Below, in pieces: positions 8,426 to 16,375 of a stretch of DNA of 61,617 nucleotides. The position numbers and the translations under genes were made by a program. The stretch comes from Thermus tenuipuniceus (GTDB lineage Bacteria > Deinococcota > Deinococci > Deinococcales > Thermaceae). The notes beneath the pieces were generated by a model. The model was not told the DNA's origin. It worked only from the letters and a program-made list of their open reading frames with translations, and did not search any database. Location of the stretch: assembly GCF_002964845.1 (NCBI RefSeq), contig NZ_KZ672960.1, forward strand, positions 1 through 61,617, written 5' to 3'. How positions within the stretch are numbered: the stretch's first letter is position 1; each line of letters opens with the position of its first letter.

Positions 8426-9208
8426 TTATCCCACCTGGGGTGAGAGGGCTGAGAGGGGGAGGGAGAGCTTTTTAAGGAAAGGTTCGGCCTGCCGGTAAAG
8501 GGTTTCCCGGAGGGCGAGAAAGCGCTCCCGGGCGGAGGGGCCTGGGAAGCCTGGGGGAAGGAGCTCGGGGGGCAGGAGGGGGTCTAGGAAAAGCAGCTTG
8601 CGCATTTCGTGCACCAGGCGGGTCAAGGTCCGGAAGGCCAAAAGGGGGTCCTCGAGCACCGGGGGCACGCTGGAGAAGAGGGTTTGGTAATGGGCCGAGG
8701 CCTCCTTAAGGGGGAAGGCGCGGAGCACTTCCTCCTTCGGCCCGAGGTGCTCCGCCCGGAAGAGGGTGGCGGAAAGCCCGTAAAAGGCGAGGAGCTCCTG
8801 GGTGGCGGCGAGGTCCACCCCCGCTCCCAGGTAGACCCCGCTTTGCAGGCTGCCGTAGCCCAAAAGGGCCATCTCCCGCCGGAAGCGTTCCCTTTCTCCC
8901 CGTTCCTTGGGGCCTTCCGGAAGGACCAGGAGGAAACGCCCATCCCAGGAGGTCCTGGCCTCGTAGAGGCGCCTTCGCACCTGGCGCACCTGCCAGTAGA
9001 CCCGGTCGGAAAGGGCGTAGTAGGCTATGCGCCCCCGCCGCTCCGGCACCACCCAGCCCCTCTTGGCGCTCCGGGAAAGGGCCGCCCTCACCGCCGCCTC
9101 GGAGAAGCCCAGGACCTCCATCATGGTAATGAGGTCCCGAACCCGGGCGCGCCGTTCCGGGTAGATGTATTCCACAAAGAGGGTGAAGATGGTGGACCTG
9201 GCCCGCAT
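8426..9208 (-). CDS. PaaX family transcriptional regulator
   Basis: 260-residue protein matching PaaX along its length: an N-terminal winged helix (RSTIFTLFVEYIYPE, then SEAAVRAALSRSAKRGWV) followed by the PaaX central domain (SWDGRFLLVLPEGPKERGER) and a C-terminal effector region. PaaX represses phenylacetate catabolism in E. coli by sensing phenylacetyl-CoA. No paa genes are in this window, so its target is unknown; it may act elsewhere or on the neighbouring binding proteins. Its ATG overlaps the thrS stop in TGATG, indicating translational coupling to thrS. Confidence 0.85.
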   Translation of the reverse strand: MRARSTIFTLFVEYIYPERRARVRDLITMMEVLGFSEAAVRAALSRSAKRGWVVPERRGRIAYYALSDRVYWQVRQVRRRLYEARTSWDGRFLLVLPEGPKERGERERFRREMALLGYGSLQSGVYLGAGVDLAATQELLAFYGLSATLFRAEHLGPKEEVLRAFPLKEASAHYQTLFSSVPPVLEDPLLAFRTLTRLVHEMRKLLFLDPLLPPELLPPGFPGPSARERFLALRETLYRQAEPFLKKLSLPLSALSPQVG

Positions 9209-11187
9209 CAGAGGGTTGGCTCCAAAAGGCGTTCCTTGTATTCCTTGAGGGCGGCCTCGAGGAAAGCCGCCAGGGGCATGCTTCCCAGGTTCCCCCGGTG
9301 GCGCCTGCGGACGCTCACCGTGCCCTCCGCTTTTTCCCTGTCCCCCACTACCAGGACATGGGGCACCTTCTGCACCTCGGCATCGCGGATACGAGCCTGC
9401 ATGCGCTCGGGGCGGAGGTCGGCCTCGGCCCTGAGGCCCGCTTCCTTGAGCTTAAAGACCACCTCCTTGGCGTAGTCCTCCTGTTTTTCCGAAACCGGCA
9501 CCACCACCACCTGCACCGGGGCGAGCCAGAGGGGAAAGTCCCCGGCGAAGTGCTCGATGAGGATGCCGATGAAGCGCTCCAAAGAGCCAAAGGGGGCGCG
9601 GTGGATCATGACGGGGCGGTGCTCCTCCCCGTCCGGCCCCACGTAGGTGAGGCCAAAGCGCTCGGGGAGGTTATAGTCCACCTGGATGGTGCCCAGTTGC
9701 CACTCCCTCCCCAAGGCGTCCTTCACCACGAAGTCCAGCTTGGGGCCGTAGAAGGCGGCATCCCCTTCCTCCACCGTGTAGTGGAGGCCAGCTTCCAGGG
9801 CTGCCTCCTCAATCTGCCTTTCCGCCAGGGACCATTTAGCCTCGTCCCCCACGTACTTGTCGCTTTTGGGGTCCCGGGTGCCGATGCGGGCCCTATAGTC
9901 CTTAAGGCCCAGGGTGGAAAGCACCTTCAGGACCAGGTCCAAGACCCCCAAGAACTCCGCCTTCACCTGCTCTGGGGTGCAGAAGAGGTGGGCGTCGTCC
10001 TGGGTGAAGCCCCGCACCCGGGTTAAGCCCAGAAGCTCCCCCGCCTTCTCGTAGCGGTAGACGGTGCCAAACTCGGCAAGCCTTAAGGGAAGCTCCCGGT
10101 AGGAGCGCTTCTTGAAGGCGTAGATGCGGATGTGGTGGGGGCAGTTCATGGGCTTTAGAAGGTACTCCTCCTCCTCGCCCCTTTCCTTGAAGCTTATGGG
10201 AGGGAACTGGCTTTCCGCATAGTAGGGGTAGTGGCCGCTGGCCCGGTAAAGCTCGAGGCTACCGATATGGGGGGTGGTGACCAGCTGGTAGCCCCGCCTT
10301 ATCTGCTCCTCCCGCATGAAGGCCATGAGCTCCTCCCGGATCACGTTCCCCTTGGGGAGCCAAAGCACCAGCCCTTTCCCCACCATGGGATCGATCAGGA
10401 ATAGCTCCAGCTCCCGCCCCAAACGGCGGTGGTCCCGCTTCTTGGCCTCCTCCAGTTGCCAGAGGTATTCCTTTAGCTCCTCGGCGGTGCGGAAGGCCAC
10501 CCCGTAGACCCGCTGGAGCATGGGCCTTTTCTCATCCCCCCGCCAGTAGGCCCCGGCCACGTGGGTGAGCTTGAAGTGGGGGGGAATGCGGCCCGTGGAG
10601 GGCACATGGGGCCCGCGGCAGAGGTCGGTGAAGCCGTAGGCCTCGTCCCCTTGCTGGTAAAAGCTGATCTCCTCGTCCTCGGGCAGGTCCAGGATGAGCT
10701 CGGTCTTGTAGGGGTCCTTGCCCTGGTAGCGGGAAAGGGCCACCTCCCGGGGCAACACGTAGCGGCGCAGGGGAAGGTCTTTGGCGATGATGGCGCGCAT
10801 TTTCTCCTCTATAGTGGGCAGGTCCTCATCGGAGATGGGCTCGGGGGCGTCGATGTCGTAGTAGAAGCCCTTTTCGATCACCGGACCCACCCCGAGCTTC
10901 ACGCTTTCCGGGTCGTAGCCCTTTTCGGCAAAGAACTCCTTCACCGCCTGGGCCAGGACGTGGGCCAGGGTGTGGCGGAAAAGGAGCTGGTACTCGGGGT
11001 CCTTCTCCGTGAGGATCCGGACCCGGGCCCCGGGCGGGAGGGGCTTTAGCAGGTCGTAGACCTCCCCGTTCACCAAGGCCCCCACGGCCGCCTTGGCCAG
11101 CCCTGGGCCTATGGCCCGGGCCACGTCCCAGGCGGTGGCTCCCTCCTCCACCTCGAGGGCCTTCCCATCCGGCAGGTAGACCACCAT
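9208..11187 (-). CDS. thrS: threonyl-tRNA synthetase
   Basis: Class II synthetase charging tRNA-Thr, 659 residues, full length for bacterial ThrRS. Order: N-terminal TGS domain (MVVYLPDGKALEVEEGATAW), editing/SAD domain (HTLAHVLAQAVKEFF with the HxxxH pattern, and CRGPHVP), catalytic core with MNCPHHIRIY (zinc-ligand Cys) and TRVRGFTQDDAHLF (motif 2), motif 3 MIHRAPFGSLERF, then the anticodon-binding domain. TATAGT lies 7 bases before the ATG, and an AGGG is also present. It overlaps the PaaX-like gene by one base. Confidence 0.97.
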   Translation of the reverse strand: MVVYLPDGKALEVEEGATAWDVARAIGPGLAKAAVGALVNGEVYDLLKPLPPGARVRILTEKDPEYQLLFRHTLAHVLAQAVKEFFAEKGYDPESVKLGVGPVIEKGFYYDIDAPEPISDEDLPTIEEKMRAIIAKDLPLRRYVLPREVALSRYQGKDPYKTELILDLPEDEEISFYQQGDEAYGFTDLCRGPHVPSTGRIPPHFKLTHVAGAYWRGDEKRPMLQRVYGVAFRTAEELKEYLWQLEEAKKRDHRRLGRELELFLIDPMVGKGLVLWLPKGNVIREELMAFMREEQIRRGYQLVTTPHIGSLELYRASGHYPYYAESQFPPISFKERGEEEEYLLKPMNCPHHIRIYAFKKRSYRELPLRLAEFGTVYRYEKAGELLGLTRVRGFTQDDAHLFCTPEQVKAEFLGVLDLVLKVLSTLGLKDYRARIGTRDPKSDKYVGDEAKWSLAERQIEEAALEAGLHYTVEEGDAAFYGPKLDFVVKDALGREWQLGTIQVDYNLPERFGLTYVGPDGEEHRPVMIHRAPFGSLERFIGILIEHFAGDFPLWLAPVQVVVVPVSEKQEDYAKEVVFKLKEAGLRAEADLRPERMQARIRDAEVQKVPHVLVVGDREKAEGTVSVRRRHRGNLGSMPLAAFLEAALKEYKERLLEPTL

Positions 11188-11346
11188 GAACCCTACTATA
11201 CACAGCCCCGTGGCCAGCGGGGATGGATTTAGCTAAGCGGAGGACTTGGGGTAAACCCAAGGTGTGCGCGGGGTGGGGGAACCGAACCCGCATGGGCAGG
11301 GGTGTGGATAAGCTAGATGAAAGGGCTCGTGGAGCTTTTTCCTTCT
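11188..11346 (-). promoter_or_regulatory. thrS upstream region with -10 box and hairpins
   Basis: TATAGT at 11200-11195 is a probable -10 box immediately before thrS. Further upstream lie CCCCG/CGGGG (11208-11224, 7-base loop), CTTGGG/CCCAAG (11245-11261) and a GGTTCGGTTCC segment that resembles a tRNA T-arm. If a second promoter lies further upstream, these would form a structured leader. No clear -35 element was found. Confidence 0.35.
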
Positions 11347-12570
11347 TTACCCCTCGTGGGGGAGTTTCCTCCCGGCGTAAAAGGCCCAGGCGTAGAAAAA
11401 GGCCGCCAGGAGGAAGAGGCGGGAAAACCCCAGGCTGTCGGCCACCCACCCTCCCAGGACGGTGGTGAAGGCGAAGACCCCGGCCACGGTGTTGGCCAGA
11501 CCGATAAAGGCGCTTCGCTCTGCGGGAGGGGCCAGGTTAAGGAGATAGGTGGTGGTGGAAAGCCCCAAGGCGGCCAGGTAGGCCCCCTGGAGGAGGAAGA
11601 CCAGGCCGAAGAGCTGCTCGGGCAGGAGGAGGGCCAAGAGGGGAGCGAGGAAGGCCAGGAAAGCCCCAGCCTGCAACACCCCCTTGGAGCCCCGCTCCGC
11701 CAGCCTGGCCCAAAGCAGGTTGGAAAGGGTGAAGGAAAGGGCGTAAAGGGAGAGGTAAAGGCCCAGCTCCTGTCCCTGCCCCAGGGTGCGCACCGCGTAC
11801 ACCGCATAAAAGGGCTCGGCCATCCCCGCAAGGCCCAGGAGAACTCGCACCCGGAGGTAGCGGCGGAAGCCTTGGTGCTCGAGGGGTAGGCGCAGGGAGA
11901 TCCTTTCCTCCTTGGGAGGTTCTTCCGGCTCCCGGGTGAGGCCGAAAAGGTACCAACCCGTGCCAAAGGCCAAGGCCCCCAGGGCGAAGAGGAGGGCGTA
12001 GGGGAGGGGGAAGGGAAGGGGGAGGGTGAGGATTACCCGGACCCCGAAGCCCGCCAGGAAGGCCAGAAGCCCTCCGATGAGGTTCCGGGCGGAGAAGAGG
12101 TGGGCCCGGCGCTCCATGGGCGTGGTCTTGGCCACCACCTCCCAGAAGGGGAGGCTGGAAACCCCGGTAAAAAGGGCATTCAAGAGGAGTCCGGCCAGGA
12201 ACCCCGCCAGGAGGAAGTGGGGCCAAGGACCCAGGAAAAAGGTGGCCAGGGCCATGAGGACCACCCCCAGAAGCCTTAGGGCCGCCACCTTCCGGTAGAG
12301 CACGATCTTCCGGGGAAAACGGGCCACATAGGGGGCCAGGAAGGCCTGGGGGATCATGCCCCCAGCCTGCAGCAAGGCAGGGAGGAGGCCGATCAGGGCC
12401 CCGGGGGCCCCCAGCTTGGCGGCAAAGCTGGTGAGGACGATGTTGGGGTTCAAAAAGGTATCCCCCAGCCATACCAGCCAGCCGTTCACCACCGCCAGGC
12501 GGTAGTTGCGTTCCCGGAGGTCTAAGATGGTGAGGATGCTGCTTCTTCCTTCCCTTGGGCCCTTCCACAT
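11347..12570 (-). CDS. major facilitator superfamily transporter
   Basis: 407-residue integral membrane protein with about 12 hydrophobic helices and the two-halves organisation of MFS carriers. Short basic loops such as ARFPRKIVLYRK (between helices 2 and 3) fit the MFS loop. The N-terminal RNYRLAVVNGWLVWLGD and FLNPNIVL segments are typical of a bacterial MFS branch without an assigned substrate. The ATG at 12570 lies inside the divergent gene on the other strand; a later non-ATG start is possible, but the conserved first helix argues against a much shorter protein. TAGCGT lies 9 bases upstream. Confidence 0.8.
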   Translation of the reverse strand: MWKGPREGRSSILTILDLRERNYRLAVVNGWLVWLGDTFLNPNIVLTSFAAKLGAPGALIGLLPALLQAGGMIPQAFLAPYVARFPRKIVLYRKVAALRLLGVVLMALATFFLGPWPHFLLAGFLAGLLLNALFTGVSSLPFWEVVAKTTPMERRAHLFSARNLIGGLLAFLAGFGVRVILTLPLPFPLPYALLFALGALAFGTGWYLFGLTREPEEPPKEERISLRLPLEHQGFRRYLRVRVLLGLAGMAEPFYAVYAVRTLGQGQELGLYLSLYALSFTLSNLLWARLAERGSKGVLQAGAFLAFLAPLLALLLPEQLFGLVFLLQGAYLAALGLSTTTYLLNLAPPAERSAFIGLANTVAGVFAFTTVLGGWVADSLGFSRLFLLAAFFYAWAFYAGRKLPHEG

Positions 12571-13495
12571 CCTGCATCCACGCTACAACGCCGCCACGGT
12601 GCTGGCCCTTTTGGAAAAAGCCGGTGCCCCCGTCCTCTACCTGGCTTCCCACTCAGAGGAAAGCCTGCGGGAAGGGCTTTGGCGGGAGGAGGACCCCCTT
12701 CTCTTTCACCTGCTTCCCTGGGCGGAGGCGAAGGGCATTCCCGTGGTGGCCCTGGACGGGGAGGCCCATCTAAAGGAGGAGGCCGAGGCCTTCCGTCAAG
12801 CCCTGGCCCAGCACCCCCTGGGGAAATCCTACCTGGAGCGGATGCACGCCTTTGACCAGGAGCTTTTGCAGCTGCTCAAGACCCCCCTTACCCCGGAGGT
12901 CCTGGGCTCCCAGACCTTCCTGGACCATCTGGGCCAAATCTACGAGGGGTTCGCCCAGGCCTTCGGGGAAGGTCCGGCCACGGGATTCCGGGCCCGCCGC
13001 ATGGAAAGGGTGGCGGAGGCCTTGAGGGGCCGGGAAGGGGTGGTAGTGGCGGAGCTTCTGGACTACCTCCTTCTGGCCAAGAGCTTTCCCGAGGCCTTGC
13101 TCAAGGCCCATGAGCCCACGGAGAAGGAACGCCAGAGGGCCCTTTTGGACCGGGCCTGGCAGCTTAAGGAGGAGGACGACTGGGCGGGGCTCTTGAAGGG
13201 GCTCTTCCAGATAGGGGATCCCGAGGCCCTGTACCTGGCGGCCCAGATCTACCTGGCGGCCGGGGAGTGGCAGGAGGCCTTAAGCCTCATGGAGGAGGTG
13301 TTCCGCATGGACTTCCAGCACCCCGGCTACCTGCCAGGCTACGTGCTGGCCCGCTTCGGCCAGCTTCTGGACCTGGCGGGGGAGCGGGAAAGGGCCCTGA
13401 GGGCCTACCGGGGAGTCCTGGCCCTCTCCTGGGCCCCGGAGGAGGCCAGGACCATCGCCTTGGCCGGGATGAGGAGCCCTTTCCGGCTTCCCTAG
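12536..13495 (+). CDS. conserved protein of unknown function with TPR-like C-terminus
   Basis: 319 residues, mostly helical, no signal peptide or membrane helix. I do not recognise the N-terminal part (LLPSLGPFHILHPRYNAATV). The C-terminal third (GDPEALYLAAQIYLAAGEW, then WQEALSLMEEVFRMD, then ERERALRAYRGVL) reads like two or three TPR helix pairs, suggesting a protein-protein interaction role. The ATG at 12536 is preferred because TAAGAT lies exactly 7 bases upstream; an ATG at 12527 with CCGGAGG before it is the alternative. Divergent from, and overlapping, the MFS gene. Confidence 0.7.
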   Translation: MLLLPSLGPFHILHPRYNAATVLALLEKAGAPVLYLASHSEESLREGLWREEDPLLFHLLPWAEAKGIPVVALDGEAHLKEEAEAFRQALAQHPLGKSYLERMHAFDQELLQLLKTPLTPEVLGSQTFLDHLGQIYEGFAQAFGEGPATGFRARRMERVAEALRGREGVVVAELLDYLLLAKSFPEALLKAHEPTEKERQRALLDRAWQLKEEDDWAGLLKGLFQIGDPEALYLAAQIYLAAGEWQEALSLMEEVFRMDFQHPGYLPGYVLARFGQLLDLAGERERALRAYRGVLALSWAPEEARTIALAGMRSPFRLP

Positions 13496-13540
13496 CCCTC
13501 TGGGGCATTTGTCCCGGTGGCCTTTGTCTAAGATGGAACC

Positions 13541-13960
13541 ATGGAGGTGGAAATCCGCCGCACCCGCCATGCTGCGTACCTCCGCCTGGCCGCGGCCCAT
13601 GCGGGGCCCCTGGGGCCCGCGCTTTTGGGGTATCCCGAGTTGGCTCCCCTGTACTCCAAGGCCTATGCGGCCTGTAGGGGTGCGGAGGGCCTTCCCTGTG
13701 CCGGGGTAGGAGGGGAGCCCCGGGTGTGCGTGGTGCGGCGGCTGGAGCACCTGGCCTACAGCGCCCTAAGGGGGGGCAAGCGCCGGCGGGAGCAGGAGAA
13801 GGCCATGGTGGAAGGGCTTCTGGTGTGCATGGGCCACCTGACCCGGGAGTTTCCCCCCGAGTTTGCCCCCGTCCTCGAGGCCACCCGCAAGGTGCTGGAA
13901 AAGGACCTGGAGTATCTTCGCGAGGAGCTTGCCCCAAAGGAAACGAGCCGGGTTTCCTGA
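13541..13960 (+). CDS. small cysteine-containing protein of unknown function
   Basis: 139-residue protein not recognised. Four cysteines are present: three in a C-x7-C-x9-C arrangement (AACRGAEGLPC, then AGVGGEPRVC) and one in LVCMGH. This could bind a metal or an iron-sulfur cluster, but no known motif matches. The rest is helical and basic (KRRREQEKAM). TAAGAT lies 6 bases before the ATG, and no ribosome binding site is seen, so it is probably leaderless. Start and reading frame are supported by codon use like that of its neighbours. Confidence 0.65.
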   Translation: MEVEIRRTRHAAYLRLAAAHAGPLGPALLGYPELAPLYSKAYAACRGAEGLPCAGVGGEPRVCVVRRLEHLAYSALRGGKRRREQEKAMVEGLLVCMGHLTREFPPEFAPVLEATRKVLEKDLEYLREELAPKETSRVS

Positions 13961-14015
13961 GGTGGGAAACCCGCAAAGTGCAAAAGTGCCCTCCTTTGGC
14001 CGGAGGGCGCGGAGT

Positions 14016-14216
14016 CTAAAGCAGGTGGTGCATCTTGCCGAGAACCAGCATCAGGCCCACGGTGCTGGCGGCCAGGATGATGAGCATGAGCATGAAGAGG
14101 ATAAAGCGTAGGTCAAAGGTTTCCCCCTCGGTGGTAAGCACGCGGGGGTTCAGGATCAGGTAGAAGAGCAGGGTAACCAGGGCCGCTCCCAAGGCAAACA
14201 GCGCGATGTACGCCAT
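14016..14216 (-). CDS. small two-helix membrane protein
   Basis: 66 residues with two hydrophobic helices (about 4-22 and 37-60) joined by a polar loop (LNPRVLTTEGETFDLR). Function unknown. The start is well supported: AGGAGG lies a few bases before the ATG. It begins 13 bases after the stop of the 207-residue unknown protein, so the two are probably co-transcribed. Confidence 0.7.
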   Translation of the reverse strand: MAYIALFALGAALVTLLFYLILNPRVLTTEGETFDLRFILFMLMLIILAASTVGLMLVLGKMHHLL

Positions 14217-14229
14217 ATTCTCCCTCCTG

Positions 14230-14853
14230 TTACCAGAGGCTGAGAAGCGCCTCCAGGCTTGCCCGTAAGTTTACCAAACCCACCCCGTAGGTGGGAATCC
14301 CCAAGGCCAAGCCCGCGCTTCCCCAATAGGGCCCTGGGCTTATGGGTAGCCCAAGGGGAAGAGGAGGGCTTTCCCAGGGCCCGTAGGCCCGCACCTCCTG
14401 GTAGATGAGGCCCGTGGGCGCCTCCACCCGCAAGACCAGGGGTTCTTCCTCGGCTTCCAGGGGTTGCCAGCCCCTTGGGGTTTCCTTGGCTCCCGGGAAG
14501 CTTTGGCCAAGCCCCTCCCCGGGAAAGGCTAAGAGGAGGCGGTCGGGGCGGGTTTTTTCCAGAAGGTGGGCCAGGGGTGCCCGGGTGGGGCCGGAAAGGG
14601 AAAGGCCCTCCAAGGTGGGCGAGAGGGGCGAAGGATCCAGGGCCAGAAGGATCCGTCCCCGAAAAGAGAGGCCGTTTAGGGCCTGGAGCACGGTCAAAGC
14701 CTCCTCGTAGGGGGCGTGGAGGAGGTAGGTCCTTCCTCCTCGTCCGCCTTCCAGGTAGCAGCAAAGGGTGCCGAATTCGTCCAGCCCTGCCCGGAGGTGC
14801 TCCGAGAGGACCTCGAGGTCCGCGGAAAGCTGTTCCAGCAGGGAGGAAGCCAT
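14230..14853 (-). CDS. conserved protein of unknown function
   Basis: 207-residue soluble protein, not recognised. The N-terminus (SSLLEQLSADLEVLSEHLRA) is helical and could form a short coiled coil; the middle has alternating beta-like strands, and the C-terminus is Pro/Gly rich with YGVGLVNLRASLEALLSL. Probably in an operon with the small membrane protein downstream. Its -10-like TAGGAT (14870-14865) overlaps the -10 of the divergent phosphoesterase gene, so the two promoters share the same AT-rich patch. Confidence 0.6.
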   Translation of the reverse strand: MASSLLEQLSADLEVLSEHLRAGLDEFGTLCCYLEGGRGGRTYLLHAPYEEALTVLQALNGLSFRGRILLALDPSPLSPTLEGLSLSGPTRAPLAHLLEKTRPDRLLLAFPGEGLGQSFPGAKETPRGWQPLEAEEEPLVLRVEAPTGLIYQEVRAYGPWESPPLPLGLPISPGPYWGSAGLALGIPTYGVGLVNLRASLEALLSLW

Positions 14854-14876
14854 GTTCTCATGGTATCCTAAACCCC

Positions 14877-15599
14877 GTGCGCTACCTGGTCCTCTCCGAC
14901 ATCCACGGCAACTGGCCTGCCCTAGAGGCGGTCCTCGAGGCGGCCCCTCCTTTTGATGGGGTGCTCTTCCTGGGGGATGCGGTGGGCTACTATCCGGATG
15001 GGGACCGGGTGCTGGACTGGCTCATGGAGGTGGAGGCCCAGTGCGTCCTGGGTAACCACGATGCCTGGCTTCTGGCCCTGGACCGGTTGCCAAAGGAGGG
15101 GGTGGTCCTGGAGATCCTGGCCTGGCAACGGGAGCGGTTATCCTCCAGGCACCTGGACTTCCTCTCCTCCTGGCCCTGGCAAAAGGAGGTGGAGGGGGCG
15201 CTTTTGGTCCACGGCAGCCCCTGCGATCCCATGGAGTACCTGGATGGGCTGGAGCTGGCCCGCCAGGCCTTCGCCTGTACGGACCACCGCCTCACCTTCC
15301 ACGGGCATACCCATCTGGCCGGGGCCTTTCTGGAGCTTTCCGGGCCCCGCCCATGGGTGCGCTATCAGCGCCTGGCGGAAGGGGGTGAGCTGATCCTTCC
15401 CCCTACGGTGCGGGTCCTGGTCAATCCGGGTTCGGTGGGCCAGCCCCGCGACCACGTACCCGGGGCGGCCTTCGCCCTGTGGGAGGGGGACGGGATCACC
15501 TTTTTCCGGGTGGGGTACAGCCTGGACCAGGTGGCCCAGCGCCTGGCGGAGGAGGGGTTTCCCGCATGGCTCTACACCCGCCTGACCCTTGGGGAATAA
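14877..15599 (+). CDS. metallophosphoesterase
   Basis: 240-residue calcineurin-like phosphoesterase of the YfcE/MJ0936-like type. All metal-binding motifs are present: SDIHGN (start), GDAVGYYPDGD, GNHD, VHGSP and HGHTH. Such enzymes hydrolyse phosphodiesters or nucleotides; the substrate is unknown. The GTG at 14877 follows TGGTATCCT by 7 bases, an extended -10 placing the transcript start at the codon. The downstream holB overlaps its end by 34 bases, so it heads a three- or four-gene run. Confidence 0.85.
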   Translation: MRYLVLSDIHGNWPALEAVLEAAPPFDGVLFLGDAVGYYPDGDRVLDWLMEVEAQCVLGNHDAWLLALDRLPKEGVVLEILAWQRERLSSRHLDFLSSWPWQKEVEGALLVHGSPCDPMEYLDGLELARQAFACTDHRLTFHGHTHLAGAFLELSGPRPWVRYQRLAEGGELILPPTVRVLVNPGSVGQPRDHVPGAAFALWEGDGITFFRVGYSLDQVAQRLAEEGFPAWLYTRLTLGE

Positions 15600-16375
15600 T
15601 CGGCCACGAGGCCATCCTGGAGCTTCTGCCCCGGCTTGGCGCCTCTACGCTGCTCTTCTCGGGGCCGGAAGGGGTGGGGAGGCGCCTGGTGGCCCGCTGG
15701 TATGCCTGGGGATTGAACCGGGGGTTTCCTCCCCCCGCCTTGGGGGAGCACTCCGACCTTTTGGAGATAGGTCCCCCGGAGCGGGGTTTGAAGGGGCAGG
15801 CGGAGATCCGCCTCGAGGAGGTGGAACCCCTTTTCGACTGGTTCGCCACCCACCCCCGGGAGCGGGTCAAGGTGGCCGTCCTGGACGCCGCTCACCTCCT
15901 CACCGAGGCGGCGGCCAACGCCCTTTTGAAGCTTCTGGAGGAACCTCCCTCCTACGGGCGCATCGTCCTCATCGCCCCAAGCCGCGCCACCCTGCTTCCC
16001 ACCCTGGCCAGCCGGGCCCTGGAGGTGGCCTTTGCCCCGGTACCCGAGGAGCGGCTTTACCCCTTGACCCAGGACCCGGAGCTTCTGGCTTACGCTGGTG
16101 GGGCTCCGGGCCGGCTCCTGAGGGCCCTGGCCGACCCCGTTGCCTTTCGCGCCCGCATGGAGAAGGCCAGGGAGGTGGGTGGCGCCTCCTCCTGGCGGCG
16201 GTTTGCCCTCCTGAAGGAGCTCTTTGCGGACGAGGAAGGGATTTTCGCCCTTTATGCTGCCTTCCGCCACCGTCCGCAGGCGCTTCTGGCCCTCGAGGCC
16301 GCCCGGGAGGCCCTGGAGCGGTATGTGAGCCCGGACCTGGTCCTGGCCCGATTGGCCTTAGACTTGGAAACATGA
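15566..16375 (+). CDS. holB: DNA polymerase III delta prime subunit
   Basis: 269-residue clamp-loader subunit that helps load the sliding clamp onto primed DNA. The fold is recognisable from the AAA+ N-terminus (LLFSGPEGVGRRLVARWY), RVKVAVLDAAHLLTEAAANA, LLKLLEEPP and the arm with LIAPSRATLLPTLASR. The P-loop is degenerate (GPEGVGRR, Lys replaced by Arg), as expected of delta prime subunits, which do not hydrolyse ATP. No zinc-binding cysteines are seen. It overlaps the phosphoesterase gene by 34 bases; GGAGGAG precedes the ATG. Its stop overlaps the next start in ATGA. Confidence 0.88.
   Translation: MALHPPDPWGIIGHEAILELLPRLGASTLLFSGPEGVGRRLVARWYAWGLNRGFPPPALGEHSDLLEIGPPERGLKGQAEIRLEEVEPLFDWFATHPRERVKVAVLDAAHLLTEAAANALLKLLEEPPSYGRIVLIAPSRATLLPTLASRALEVAFAPVPEERLYPLTQDPELLAYAGGAPGRLLRALADPVAFRARMEKAREVGGASSWRRFALLKELFADEEGIFALYAAFRHRPQALLALEAAREALERYVSPDLVLARLALDLET

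Noticed and set aside
11268..11285. Sequence resembling a T-box antiterminator on the plus strand (GGGGTGGGGGAACCG)
   Set aside because: It lies on the strand opposite to thrS, no plus-strand gene follows, and the T-box core is not matched exactly.
11262..11300. Possible tRNA gene on the minus strand
   Set aside because: Only a T-arm-like segment is present. No matching acceptor strand, D-arm or anticodon arm can be found, and one stem pair is mismatched. Kept only as part of the thrS upstream finding.
15589..16371. Extended open frame upstream of ricT
   Set aside because: It overlaps holB in another frame and is Gly/Pro/Arg rich; the PSP1 family start is at 16372.
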